DNA of 64,000 nucleotides from Nostoc sp. FACHB-280 (GCF_014697615.1 NZ_JACJSD010000010.1:1-64000), one strand, 5' to 3'. Positions 54,667 to 63,826 are shown, counted from the first letter of the stretch. The notes: a model not told the origin generated them from the sequence alone. Numbers and translations are program-made.

Positions 54667-54975
54667 TTAAGTGCGAAACTGTTCCACTGCTTCTGTGTAA
54701 CGAATCGGCAAAACATATTCCAAGTTTTCGTGGGGACGAGCAATGATGTGAGTGGAAACCACTTCACCACCATTCACTCTTCTGGCCGCTTCAATTCCAG
54801 CTGCAACTGACGCTTGCACTTCCGAAACATCACCCCGCACAATTACGGTGACACGGGCGCTACCAATTTTTTCGTAACCGACCAAAGTCACACGGGCAGC
54901 TTTTACCATCGCATCAGCAGCTTCTACTACTGCTGGAAAGCCCTTTGTCTCAATCATTCCAACTGCAATTGGCAT
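54667..54975 (-). CDS. ccmK2: Carboxysome shell protein CcmK2
   Basis: A 102-residue BMC-domain protein ([40 protein letters not shown]) and first gene of the ccmKKLMNO cluster. The ATG at 54975 has AGGAG eight bases upstream. CcmK2 is the main shell tile, with a pore for bicarbonate and phosphorylated sugars and the docking site for CcmN. High expression is expected from the first position. Confidence 0.92.
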   Translation of the reverse strand: MPIAVGMIETKGFPAVVEAADAMVKAARVTLVGYEKIGSARVTVIVRGDVSEVQASVAAGIEAARRVNGGEVVSTHIIARPHENLEYVLPIRYTEAVEQFRT

Positions 54976-55629
54976 CGCAGAAACTCCTAAAAATTTAATC
55001 CAATCAGTACTGTGGTTTGAAAATTTTGACGGGGAAGCTCATCTTGAGCTAAAAGACACTTCCAAAATAAGCATAGGAAAGCTTGGCTCCCCTGGCAATA
55101 TAAATTAGTATAATAGTTTATAATAAAAAAGTTTTAAAAAACTTAATTCTTTGTCATACGGTGTTTCTGCTCTGTTTAAGTCCACTGATTCCAAGAGCAG
55201 GCGCTTATGCTTTATAATTTTTTTATTACATATCCAAATCGCTGTTCATAGCCAAGACTAATCGTCTCTGGTGAGGAAGGTAAAACTACTGCATCTTTTA
55301 CAGTTTCTATCTTTCCTCTGTTTTGTGGTATGTCAATAGGAATATCTAAAAAGCATATAACTTTTTTAAATATATCTGATAAATATCTCTGCTAAACATC
55401 AGAAATAGAAATTTACAAATGAGTATAGTTCAAATGAAAGGTGGAGAATTTGAATATGTAAATCGATTATGTTAGCTGACATCTAGGCATTAATTTTGCA
55501 ATCCTAAAAACTATTACACATTTTTTAGAAACCAAATTTAACATAGATTTTCATCCAAAAAACTAAGTCAAAGATGATGTTTCAAAAGGTAAAAAAATTC
55601 AGGCAGAGTTGTAAAGGTAAACAAATTAA
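54976..55629. promoter_or_regulatory. Divergent regulatory region between ccm and ndhF3 operons
   Basis: About 650 AT-rich bases separate the two divergent carbon operons. On the ccm side (minus strand) a TATACT -10-like sequence lies near 55110. TTA-N7-TAA, the pattern described for CmpR sites, occurs at 55134-55146, but this is weak in AT-rich DNA. A reverse-strand open stretch at 55215-55391 without a start codon was not called. Regulation by the LysR protein encoded nearby is an inference. Confidence 0.4.
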
Positions 55630-57486
55630 ATGAATCAGTTTCTATTTTCAACAAGTTGGTGTGTGCCTTTGTATAGCTTGATAGGCGCACTTTTAACTTT
55701 GCCCTGGGCGATGGGAATTATTAGGAAGACAGGCCCTAGACCAGCGGCTTATATCAACTTGTTGACTACTGTTTTGGGTTTTGCCCATAGCTTGTTTGTC
55801 TTTAAAGATGTTTGGGACAGAGAACCAGAGAATTTACTAGTTAGTTGGTTTCAAGCGGCGGATTTAAACTTATCCTTTGCATTAGAACTCTCGCCCGTGA
55901 GTGTTGGGGCAACAGTTTTAATCACAGGCTTGAGTTTGTTGGCACAAATTTACGCTTTGGGCTATCTAGAGAAGGATTGGTCTCTAGCACGTTTTTTTGG
56001 GCTACTGGGTTTTTTTGAAGCAGCATTAAGTGGTTTAGCCATTAGTGACTCTTTATTTCTCAGTTATGCTTTGCTAGAAGTTCTGACGCTATCTACATAC
56101 CTGCTGGTGGGTTTTTGGTATGCACAACCTTTGGTGGTGACAGCGGCGCGGGATGCTTTCTTAACAAAGCGGGTGGGAGACTTGTTGTTGCTAATGTCTG
56201 TGGTAACGCTTTCGAGTTGGGCTGGCAGTTTGAATTTTTCTGATTTGTATGAATGGACACAAACAGCAGAATTAAGCCCTGTAGCTGCCACATTACTAGG
56301 TTTAGGATTAATTGCTGGGCCTGCGGGTAAATGCGCTCAGTTTCCCTTGCATTTGTGGTTAGATGAAGCAATGGAAGGGCCAAACCCTGCTTCGGTAATG
56401 CGAAATTCGCTGGTGGTCGCGGGTGGTGCTTATGTACTGTACAAATTGCAACCCATTTTGGCTTTATCCCCAGTAGCCTTGAATGCGCTGATCATTATGG
56501 GTTCAGTGACGGCAGTAGGGGCGACTTTAGTATCACTGGCGCAAATTGATATTAAGCGATCGCTCTCCCATTCCACTAGTGCATACATGGGACTGGTGTT
56601 TTTGGCGGTAGGAATGCAGCAAGGAGGCGTGGCCTTGATGTTGCTGCTGACTCATGCGATCGCCAAAGCATTATTATTTATGAGTTCTGGTTCGGTGATT
56701 TATACCACCAGTACCCAAGATTTAACCGAGATGGGCGGTTTATGGTCGCGGATGCCAGCTACCACTACCGCCTTTGTCGTGGGTGCGGCTGGTATGATTA
56801 CACTATTACCACTGGGCAGCTTTTGGGCAATGTTGTCGTGGGCTGATGGTTTGGTGGCTATTAGCCCTTGGGTAATTGCCGTTTTAGTCATCGTGAATGG
56901 TTTAACAGCCTTAAACTTAACGCGAGTATTTCGCTTAATCTTTTGGGGTCAACCACAGCAAAAAACTCGCCGTACGCCCGAAGTCGGCTGGCAGATGGCA
57001 TTGCCAATGGTAACGCTGACCATCATGACCTTACTACTGCCCCTGATGCTTCAGCAATGGTACTTGCTGCCCAGCCGAGAAAGTATCAACTGGTACGTAG
57101 TCTCTACCTTGCTGGTTTCGACTGTAGTTGGAGTAGGTATTGGCTCAACAATGTACCTACATAAAGCTTGGTCAAGATCCAGAATTTTGGTATGGCGATT
57201 CTTACAAGACTTGTTGGGTTACGATTTTTACATAGATCGAATCTATCGGGTGACAGTAGTAGGAGCAGTAGCCTTACTGTCTAAGATATCCGCTTGGAGC
57301 GATCGCTATCTTGTTGATGGCTTAGTAAACTTTGTGGGGATTTTCACTATTTTTGGTGGGCAAAGTTTAAGGTACAGCATTTCTGGCCAATCCCAAGGCT
57401 ATATGTTGACTATCCTTGTAGTTATCAGCATTTTGGGTTTCTTCATCAGTTGGTCTTTAGGATTGCTGAACAACTTGCATTTTTAA
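55630..57486 (+). CDS. ndhF3: NDH-1 CO2-uptake subunit NdhF3
   Basis: A 618-residue membrane subunit related to the proton-pumping antiporter subunits. About sixteen helices; FLSYALLEVLTLSTYLLVGF, GPAGKCAQFPLHLWLDEAME and HSTSAYMGLVFLAVGMQQGG contain the conserved lysine and glutamate channel residues. NdhF3, with NdhD3 and CupA, forms NDH-1MS, the low-CO2-induced CO2 hydration complex in thylakoids. The order ndhF3-ndhD3-cupA identifies it as the inducible, high-affinity form rather than the ndhF4 type. Confidence 0.95.
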   Translation: MNQFLFSTSWCVPLYSLIGALLTLPWAMGIIRKTGPRPAAYINLLTTVLGFAHSLFVFKDVWDREPENLLVSWFQAADLNLSFALELSPVSVGATVLITGLSLLAQIYALGYLEKDWSLARFFGLLGFFEAALSGLAISDSLFLSYALLEVLTLSTYLLVGFWYAQPLVVTAARDAFLTKRVGDLLLLMSVVTLSSWAGSLNFSDLYEWTQTAELSPVAATLLGLGLIAGPAGKCAQFPLHLWLDEAMEGPNPASVMRNSLVVAGGAYVLYKLQPILALSPVALNALIIMGSVTAVGATLVSLAQIDIKRSLSHSTSAYMGLVFLAVGMQQGGVALMLLLTHAIAKALLFMSSGSVIYTTSTQDLTEMGGLWSRMPATTTAFVVGAAGMITLLPLGSFWAMLSWADGLVAISPWVIAVLVIVNGLTALNLTRVFRLIFWGQPQQKTRRTPEVGWQMALPMVTLTIMTLLLPLMLQQWYLLPSRESINWYVVSTLLVSTVVGVGIGSTMYLHKAWSRSRILVWRFLQDLLGYDFYIDRIYRVTVVGAVALLSKISAWSDRYLVDGLVNFVGIFTIFGGQSLRYSISGQSQGYMLTILVVISILGFFISWSLGLLNNLHF

Positions 57487-57644
57487 AAGTGCTGAGTGCT
57501 GGACACTGAGCGACTTGTACCGAGCGTTCGCACAGCGTCTCCGTCAGGAGAAGTCGAGGTAAGTCGAAGTGTGAGTGCTGAGTAAACAATACCTACTCCC
57601 TACTCCCAATTCCCTACTCCCCATTCCCTAATTCTCTCGAAACT
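57487..57644. repeat. Repeat DNA between ndhF3 and ndhD3
   Basis: GTGCTGAGTGCTGGACACTG and a copy of the 32-bp GAGCGTTCGCACAGCGTCTC repeat (57522-57553) lie between the two operon genes, followed by TACTCCCTACTCCCAATTCC units before the next ATG. A gap of 158 bases of repeats inside an otherwise compact operon is unusual. Confidence 0.75.
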
Positions 57645-59159
57645 ATGCTGAGTGCATTAATTTTGCTGCCATTGTTAGGCGCAACTATCATTGGTTTTTG
57701 GCCTGCTGTTCTTGATGGCAAACTTGCCCGTAGTATGGCGTTTGTCTGTGCTGGTATTACCTTTTTGTGGTCAGTTTTTCTCGCCATTCAATTTAACCCA
57801 GGAGAAATTAGTCAACAGTTTAGTGAGTTTATTCCTTGGGTAGATGCCATCGGGTTAAGTTACAACCTGGGAATTGATGGTTTATCTTTGCCCCTACTGG
57901 TTTTAAATGGACTGTTGACTTGTATTGCTATCTCTAGCAGCGATATTTCCCAACCAAGACCCCGATTGTATTACTCGCTCATCTTACTGTTAAGCACAGG
58001 GGTAACAGGCGCTTTTTTGGCACAGGATTTACTATTGTTCTTCCTGTTTTATGAACTGGAACTGATTCCCCTGTATCTGCTAATTGCCATTTGGGGTGGT
58101 GCGAAAAGAGGTTACGCCGCGACTAAGTTTTTAATTTACACAGCCATATCTGGGATTTTGATTTTGGCAAGTTTCCTGGGTATGGTTTGGCTGAGTGGCG
58201 GTTCCAATTTTGCCTTAGCCAATTTGAATGCTGCTTCTTTACCACTAGCCACACAAATCTTATTGCTGGTAGGAATTTTGGTCGGCTTTGGGATTAAGAT
58301 ACCGTTGGTTCCCTTCCACACTTGGTTGCCTGATGCCCACGTTGAAGCTTCCACACCCATTTCTGTATTGTTAGCTGGGGTGCTGTTGAAGTTGGGAACT
58401 TACGGCTTATTGCGGTTTGGAATGAACTTGCTACCCGATGCTTGGAGTTATGTTGCACCTTGGTTAGCAACTTGGGCAGTAGTGAGTGTGCTTTATGGTG
58501 CATCTTGCGCGATCGCCCAAACTGACATGAAAAAAATGGTAGCCTATAGTTCAATTGGACACATGGGCTATGTATTATTAGCTGCCGCTGCTTCTACACC
58601 TCTGAGTGTCTTGGGTGCTGTAATGCAGATGATTAGCCACGGTTTGATTTCTGCCCTGCTGTTTTTGTTGGTTGGAGTTGTCTACAAAAAAGCAGGTAGC
58701 CGTGATTTAGAAGTGATTCGTGGCTTATTAAATCCTGAACGCGGAATGCCTGTGATTGGTAGCTTGATGGTTTTGGGAGTCATGGCCAGTGCAGGTATTC
58801 CAGGAATGGTAGGCTTTATTTCAGAATTTGTGATTTTCCGCGGTAGTTTTGCCATTTTCCCGGTGCAAACCCTACTATCTATGCTGGGGACTGGTTTGAC
58901 TGCGGTTTATTTCTTAATTTTGATGAATCGAGCCTTCTTTGGGCGCTTATCTGCACAGGTAGTTAATTTACCACAAGTTTATTGGAGCGATCGCCTGCCA
59001 TCTGTAGTGTTAGCTGTACTGATTGTAATTTTAGGTATTCAACCTACTTGGTTATCTCGCTGGACTGAACCAACCATCACCGCCATGATGAATGTAGATA
59101 AGGTAGTGGCAACAGTCTCTATAGAAAAGGCAAGCAAAAACAATTCAAGTCAAAAGTAA
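57645..59159 (+). CDS. ndhD3: NDH-1 CO2-uptake subunit NdhD3
   Basis: A 504-residue antiporter-like membrane subunit of the NDH-1MS complex. FFLFYELELIPLYLLIAIWG, IKIPLVPFHTWLPDAHVEAS, then DMKKMVAYSSIGHMGYVLLA, carry the conserved glutamate and lysine residues of the family. NdhD3 pairs with NdhF3 and CupA. The ATG at 57645 begins MLSALILLPLLGATIIGFW, the usual first helix. Confidence 0.95.
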   Translation: MLSALILLPLLGATIIGFWPAVLDGKLARSMAFVCAGITFLWSVFLAIQFNPGEISQQFSEFIPWVDAIGLSYNLGIDGLSLPLLVLNGLLTCIAISSSDISQPRPRLYYSLILLLSTGVTGAFLAQDLLLFFLFYELELIPLYLLIAIWGGAKRGYAATKFLIYTAISGILILASFLGMVWLSGGSNFALANLNAASLPLATQILLLVGILVGFGIKIPLVPFHTWLPDAHVEASTPISVLLAGVLLKLGTYGLLRFGMNLLPDAWSYVAPWLATWAVVSVLYGASCAIAQTDMKKMVAYSSIGHMGYVLLAAAASTPLSVLGAVMQMISHGLISALLFLLVGVVYKKAGSRDLEVIRGLLNPERGMPVIGSLMVLGVMASAGIPGMVGFISEFVIFRGSFAIFPVQTLLSMLGTGLTAVYFLILMNRAFFGRLSAQVVNLPQVYWSDRLPSVVLAVLIVILGIQPTWLSRWTEPTITAMMNVDKVVATVSIEKASKNNSSQK

Positions 59160-59165
59160 GAAGTA

Positions 59166-59187
59166 AAAAGTAAAAAATTTTACTTTT
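59166..59187 (+). other. Small hairpin between ndhD3 and cupA
   Basis: AAAAGTAAAA and TTTTACTTTT form a ten-base AT stem with a two-base loop, followed by GCCTTTTTATT. It stands six bases after the ndhD3 stop. The stem is weak, so partial read-through to cupA is likely rather than full termination. Confidence 0.4.
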
Positions 59188-59226
59188 GCCTTTTTATTGA
59201 CTCATTCCCAATTTGGAGAACTGGCA

Positions 59227-60357
59227 ATGGTAACTATTCAAAATAAACCTGGCTCACATCCTTTAGCTGAGTATGTAGAAAGATTGCAAACAGGCGGGGC
59301 ATTATTACCTGAGAGCAAGGAAAATGTTTTAGAAGTAGTTGGCATTCTGAAAAGCTATGGTGTGGTTTTAGATGCCTACTCTAACAATCTTATATATATT
59401 GCTGATCATCAATTTTTAGTATTTTTTCCTTTTTTTAAATACTTTAACGATGAATTTTCCTTGGCAAAATTACTGCGTCACTGGTGGCATGATCGCATCA
59501 ATTATGAATATGCCGAATATTGCATGAAAGCCATGATGTGGCACGGTGGTGGTGGTTTAGATGCTTATTTAGATACCAAAGAATTTCAAGAACGTGCCAA
59601 AGCAGTTATCACGGCCAAATTTAAAAATAATCCCTTTGTTTTAGGATTAAACCAATTATTCCCTGAGTTTTTAACGGAACAATTGCGAGTTTCGGCTTAC
59701 TACAGTGGTTTAGGTCAATTTTGGCGCGTCATGGCTGATATTTTCCTCAGTTTATCTGACCGCTATGACAACGGCGAAATTACATCAATTGCCCAAGTTG
59801 TAGACCACATTAAAGCAGGTTTAGTAGCCGATGCCCTCAAGCCAATTACATATTCTGTCAAAATTCAAGATAAAGTCTACGACCTTATCCCTAAAAGTGT
59901 TGGTTTAACATTTTTAGCAGATACAGCTGTGCCTTATGTTGAGGCCGTTTTCTTCCGGGGAACTCCATTTCACGGCACAGTTTCTTACAATGCCCAAGCT
60001 TATCAAATTCCCCCAGATCAAGGACGATTCCAGTATGGTGCATTGTACGCTGATCCTTTACCAATTGGCGGTGCTGGTATTCCTCCTACCTTACTGATGC
60101 AGGATATGCGCCATTATTTGCCAGAATATTTGCACGCTGTGTATCGTCGTCGTCTGCGTGGAGAAGATGATTTACGAGTACAAATCTGTATTAGTTTCCA
60201 AAAGTCAATGTTTTGCGTGACGACAGCCGCAATTTTAGGATTGATGCCTTACTCTGCGGACACTCAAGAACCATCTGAACAAAATGCCAACCGAGTTTAT
60301 CTAGAAAAGTGGATGGATAGATTTACAACCTCACGCTTAAATGATGTTAATAGTTAA
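59227..60357 (+). CDS. cupA: CO2-hydration protein CupA (ChpY)
   Basis: A 376-residue protein of the CO2 hydration family, which with NdhD3/NdhF3 converts CO2 to bicarbonate at the thylakoid NDH-1MS. AEYVERLQTGGALLPESKEN, RHWWHDRINYEYAEYCMKAM with conserved His, and YSGLGQFWRVMADIFLSLSD are typical. A GGAG site eight bases before the ATG at 59227 sets the start; a TTG at 59197 lies in the T-rich hairpin region. The third gene of the operon, cupS, is not next to it. Confidence 0.93.
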   Translation: MVTIQNKPGSHPLAEYVERLQTGGALLPESKENVLEVVGILKSYGVVLDAYSNNLIYIADHQFLVFFPFFKYFNDEFSLAKLLRHWWHDRINYEYAEYCMKAMMWHGGGGLDAYLDTKEFQERAKAVITAKFKNNPFVLGLNQLFPEFLTEQLRVSAYYSGLGQFWRVMADIFLSLSDRYDNGEITSIAQVVDHIKAGLVADALKPITYSVKIQDKVYDLIPKSVGLTFLADTAVPYVEAVFFRGTPFHGTVSYNAQAYQIPPDQGRFQYGALYADPLPIGGAGIPPTLLMQDMRHYLPEYLHAVYRRRLRGEDDLRVQICISFQKSMFCVTTAAILGLMPYSADTQEPSEQNANRVYLEKWMDRFTTSRLNDVNS

Positions 60358-60360
60358 AGT

Positions 60361-60430
60361 GTTGAGTGCTGGACACTGAGCGCAGTCGAAGTGTGAGTGC
60401 TGAGTGCTGAGTGATGAGTAATGAGTGATG
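60361..60430. repeat. GAGTGCTGAGTG repeats after cupA
   Basis: GTTGAGTGCTGGACACTGAG, then AGTGCTGAGTGCTGAGTGAT and GAGTAATGAGTGATGAGTAA units follow the cupA stop. The class is the same as that between tig and clpP and inside the ndhF3 operon. No terminator stem is clear. Confidence 0.65.
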
Positions 60431-60488
60431 AGTAAAAAATTTAATCCTACTGACTAGTCTCTAGCCTCTAATCCCTAGCCTCTTTTAC

Positions 60489-60797
60489 TCACCCCACACA
60501 TCTAGTAGTCTCAATTTCGATTGCGTCAGAAATAAAACAAACTCCGCCAAACTTATTCAGAGTTTGTCTGACATTTGACTCTACCAAGGGCAATTTTTCA
60601 GGTGGAAAAAAGGCAATGATATAAACATTGTCTAGCATTGTCATAGCTAAATCATTGGTGATGGTGCCTCTTGTACCTTTGCCGGCTACATCTTTGATAA
60701 CTGAATGTCCCCTTACGCCTGCCTTTTCTAAAGATTCTAAAATTTTACCGAGTTCAACATAATTGGCAAAGATTTCTATCCGTTTTACAGGCTGCAT
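60489..60797 (-). CDS. sbtB: PII-like regulator of SbtA, SbtB
   Basis: A 102-residue PII-fold protein (MQPVKRIEIFANYVELGKIL; KGTRGTITNDLAMTMLDNVY). SbtB binds cAMP, AMP, ADP and ATP and gates SbtA in the plasma membrane. The ATG at 60797 follows GGAGGTAAGATT and the sbtA stop by four bases, so the two are coupled. The chain ends EIETTRCVG; the C-terminal CGPxGC-type redox loop seen in the Synechocystis protein is not present. Confidence 0.92.
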   Translation of the reverse strand: MQPVKRIEIFANYVELGKILESLEKAGVRGHSVIKDVAGKGTRGTITNDLAMTMLDNVYIIAFFPPEKLPLVESNVRQTLNKFGGVCFISDAIEIETTRCVG

Positions 60798-60801
60798 AAT
60801 C

Positions 60802-61773
60802 TTACCTCCAAAATAGATTAATGCCGTATAAATAGAGCGGGATGCCGACAATGATATTAAAAGGAAAAGTCACAGCTAACGCCGTCGAAACATACAAACT
60901 TGGATTCGCTTCTGGGACGGTGAGGCGCATAGCTGCTGGTACAGCAATGTAGGATGCACTGGCACACAGCACAGAGAATAACAAGCTATCTCCTTGGGAC
61001 ATTCCGATCGCTTTCGCAATTAATAAAGCTATGCCAGCATTAAAAATTGGTACTAGTATCGCAAACAAAATCAGGAAAAACCCAGTTTTTTGCAAATCTT
61101 TTATTCTTCTGGCAGCTAAAAGTCCCATATCCAATAAAAAGAACGTCAGCACACCATAAAACATATCTTGGGTAAAGGGTTTTAAGGTTTGCCAACCATG
61201 TTCTCCGGTAAGAATACCCATGAACAAGCTACCAACTAACAAAAATACTGAACTGTTTAGAAAAGCTTCTTGTAATACTTCTGACCAATTAAATTCGCGA
61301 TCGCTTTCATCAACGGTAAAAACCTTAACTAATATTAACCCTACGACAATTGCTGGTGATTCCATTAATGCCAAGGCTGCAACCATAAAACCATCAAAAC
61401 TCATTCCTAGTTGCGTTAAAAAAGAACTGGCAGTAATAAAAGTTACAGCACTAATAGAGCCATAAGTAGCTGCGATCGCGGCTGAATTGTAAGTATCAAG
61501 TTTAATTCTCAGAATAAAAAATGTGTAAACAGGAACAATACAAGCCATTAACATCGCGGCTAAAAGCGTCAGGATAACTGATTGAGTAATTCCACTTTTA
61601 ACCAGTTCCACTCCACCTTTAAACCCAATGGCAAATAACAAATACAACGATAATAATTTCGGTATTGGTGCAGGAATTTCTAAATCTGTTTTAACTAATA
61701 CTGCCAAAATACCTAAAAAGAAAGCTAACACAGGTGGATTTAAGATGTTGGATACAATCAAGCTGACATCCAT
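60802..61773 (-). CDS. sbtA: Sodium-dependent bicarbonate transporter SbtA
   Basis: A 323-residue inner-membrane protein with about ten helices in two inverted repeats. Typical segments are FALGILAVLVKTDLEIPAPI-like sequence after the first helix, YGSISAVTFITASSFL in the first crossover, and VLCASASYIAVPAAMRL in the second, which hold the serine-rich sodium and bicarbonate sites. SbtA provides high-affinity uptake at low CO2. It is convergent with cupA and upstream of sbtB. The start at 61773 has a GGAGG somewhat far (13 bases). Confidence 0.93.
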   Translation of the reverse strand: MDVSLIVSNILNPPVLAFFLGILAVLVKTDLEIPAPIPKLLSLYLLFAIGFKGGVELVKSGITQSVILTLLAAMLMACIVPVYTFFILRIKLDTYNSAAIAATYGSISAVTFITASSFLTQLGMSFDGFMVAALALMESPAIVVGLILVKVFTVDESDREFNWSEVLQEAFLNSSVFLLVGSLFMGILTGEHGWQTLKPFTQDMFYGVLTFFLLDMGLLAARRIKDLQKTGFFLILFAILVPIFNAGIALLIAKAIGMSQGDSLLFSVLCASASYIAVPAAMRLTVPEANPSLYVSTALAVTFPFNIIVGIPLYLYGINLFWR

Positions 61774-62260
61774 AATTCCACCATGCCTCCAAAAATTAGC
61801 TGAATACTCATAAACAAGTTTAGGGTAATATCGTACACATCGAAAATTCTTGGGAATATATTCAGCAAGGTTACAGGTTACAGGTTAGTCAATAAGATTC
61901 AATTTTTTACTCAGCACTCAGCACTTTTTCTTGCATGTTTTACTGACAAACATTTCTATCGTCAGAAGGACGCGGGATGTGCGGAATTAGCGTAATTTTA
62001 TGCTGGTGTTGATTACTTGAGTTTTTTCAGGTAGTCCTAATGGAACTCTTAGGTAAACAATAGTTTTTATTTATCTCAATTTACCTATACATAAGGTTTT
62101 TTCTGAAATTTTAAATAATCATAACTTATTATTACACTGACAAATTTAGGGGTTAAAACTACGAAAGCTGATGTTGCCGCGATCGCCATTGCTTGACTTA
62201 GTTTATACACATTTTGGTTTCCTCCAGATATAATGCAAGCAAGTACTTGCATGAAAAGCC
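61774..62260. other. Gap between sbtA and efflux genes
   Basis: About 490 bases. CAAGGTTACAGGTTACAGGTTAG near 61863-61886 and TACTCAGCACTCAGCACTTT near 61909-61928 are repeat-class sequences. The sbtA promoter should lie near 61810-61860; CmpR-like motifs were not seen. The right end holds the palindrome described separately. No gene is supported in the remaining DNA. Confidence 0.5.
62229..62252 (+). promoter_or_regulatory. TATAAT box with overlapping palindrome before an efflux gene
   Basis: TATAAT at 62229-62234 is followed by the perfect 12-bp palindrome GCAAGTACTTGC (62239-62250). The palindrome would cover the transcription start, about nine bases before the efflux-adaptor ATG. No convincing -35 box was found at the usual distance. 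This arrangement suits repression by a TetR/MarR-type protein, for which no gene is seen here. Confidence 0.45.
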
Positions 62261-63826
62261 ATGTCCCAATCTGAGTTCCCTGATTCACAGTTTCCGCTTG
62301 AAATAGAACAGCCTGTTACTCCGGACTCTCATCAGGCTCAACCAACAGATTCTCCAGCCGAACCAAAACATATCTCCCCAGCGAAGAAAAAGCTGCTTTG
62401 GCCAATAATTTTAGGACTCCTGCTGCTATTTACGGGTTTGCGTGCAGGTTGGCAATGGTGGAAAACTAACCCAGCGAGTAATGCACCTGCTGGGGCAGCA
62501 GCTGGGCAACCGATGGGAGTTCCTGTGAAATTAGCCACTGTGGAGGATGCAAAAATTCAGGAAACGTCAGAATTAGTTGGGACTTTGGATGCACCACGTT
62601 CAGTCACACTCAAGCCAGAAATTGACGGACGCATCACACAAATTTTATTTCGAGAAGGCGATCGCGTTTCTCAAGGACAAGTCGTGATTCGCCTGCAAAG
62701 TGATGATGCAGCAGCGCAGTTACTCCAAGCCAAAGCCTCGCTTGAACAAGCCCAAGCACGTCTGGCAGAACTGAAAGCAGGTACACGCTCAGAAGAAATT
62801 GCCCAAGCCAGAGCGCAGCTATCACAAGCCCAAGCGCGTTTACGAGATGCTCAAACAGGTTCTAGTCCCGAAGAAATGGCTCAAGCCGAAGCCCAAATAG
62901 AAGCTGCTAAATCTGACTTAGCCCTAGCCAAATCCCGCGCCGAACGCTACGAAAACTTACAAAAACAAGGCGCGATTTCCGAAGATCAGATGGAAGGCTA
63001 TCTCAAAGAACAACGTAGCGCCGCCGCCGCCTTAGTAGTAGCCGAAAAACGCCTAGAGCAACTCAGCAAAGGTAGAACTTCCAATATCAATGAGTTGCAA
63101 GCAGCCGTTGAACAGCAAAGACAAAACTTAAGACAACTAGAAAACGGCCCCCGTCAAGAAGAAATAGCCCAAGCGCGATCGCAAGTTACCCAAGCCGCAG
63201 CTCAAGTCAAAGCCGCCGAAGTACAATTGCAATACACCAACGTCCGCGCTCCCTTTACTGGCCTTTTAGGCGATATCCCGGTAAGAGTCGGAGAATTTGT
63301 CAGCAAAGCCGATAGCCTCACCACCCTCACCAGAAATGACTCTTTAGAATTAAATATCTCTGTCCCTCTCACTCAGTCCAAGCAATTACGTGTCGGTTTA
63401 CCTGTGCAGATGCTTGATACTCAGGGGCAACCTACCGCTACAGGTAACATCAGTTTTATTTCGCCCAATGCCAATTCTACTTCGCAAACAGTTTTAGCCA
63501 AAGCCACCTTTAGAAATGGTGGTAGACAACTATTGAACCGTCAGTTAGTCCAAACAAAAATCATTTGGGCTGAACGTCCCGGAATTTTAATTCCTGTAAC
63601 AGCAGTATCCCGTCTTGGTGGAGAAGCATTTGTATTTGTGGCTCAAGCACCGGAAAATCCCAAACCCGGAGCGCCAGCTTTAGTAGCTTTGCAAAAACCA
63701 GTCAAATTAGGAGCCATTGAAGGCAGTAATTACCAAGTGCTAGAAGGACTCCAAGCCGGAGACAAGATTGTAGTTTCTGGCATCCTCAACTTAACCAACG
63801 GCGCACCCATAACCCCGACTCCCTAA
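62261..63826 (+). CDS. RND efflux periplasmic adaptor (HlyD/MFP family)
   Basis: A 521-residue membrane-fusion protein. The N-terminal anchor is LLWPIILGLLLLFTGLRAGW; the biotinyl-lipoyl half is VTLKPEIDGRITQILFREGD and the second half LQYTNVRAPFTGLLGDIPVR. Between them a long coiled-coil hairpin with many AQA..A..AEL units spans residues about 145-310. It delivers substrates from an RND pump to an outer-membrane channel. The pump gene starts after 77 bases. The substrate is unknown. Confidence 0.9.
   Translation: MSQSEFPDSQFPLEIEQPVTPDSHQAQPTDSPAEPKHISPAKKKLLWPIILGLLLLFTGLRAGWQWWKTNPASNAPAGAAAGQPMGVPVKLATVEDAKIQETSELVGTLDAPRSVTLKPEIDGRITQILFREGDRVSQGQVVIRLQSDDAAAQLLQAKASLEQAQARLAELKAGTRSEEIAQARAQLSQAQARLRDAQTGSSPEEMAQAEAQIEAAKSDLALAKSRAERYENLQKQGAISEDQMEGYLKEQRSAAAALVVAEKRLEQLSKGRTSNINELQAAVEQQRQNLRQLENGPRQEEIAQARSQVTQAAAQVKAAEVQLQYTNVRAPFTGLLGDIPVRVGEFVSKADSLTTLTRNDSLELNISVPLTQSKQLRVGLPVQMLDTQGQPTATGNISFISPNANSTSQTVLAKATFRNGGRQLLNRQLVQTKIIWAERPGILIPVTAVSRLGGEAFVFVAQAPENPKPGAPALVALQKPVKLGAIEGSNYQVLEGLQAGDKIVVSGILNLTNGAPITPTP

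Noticed and set aside
55215-55391. Reverse-strand open stretch in the ccm/ndhF3 control region (product includes DIPIDIPQNRGKIETVK)
   Set aside because: It has no start codon after the stop near 55392, and its length is within chance for open frames in AT-rich DNA. It could be a decayed gene end, but I cannot support it.
55419-55475. Eighteen-codon open frame ahead of ndhF3
   Set aside because: Too short to judge; the ribosome-binding site is weak and the peptide has no recognisable pattern.
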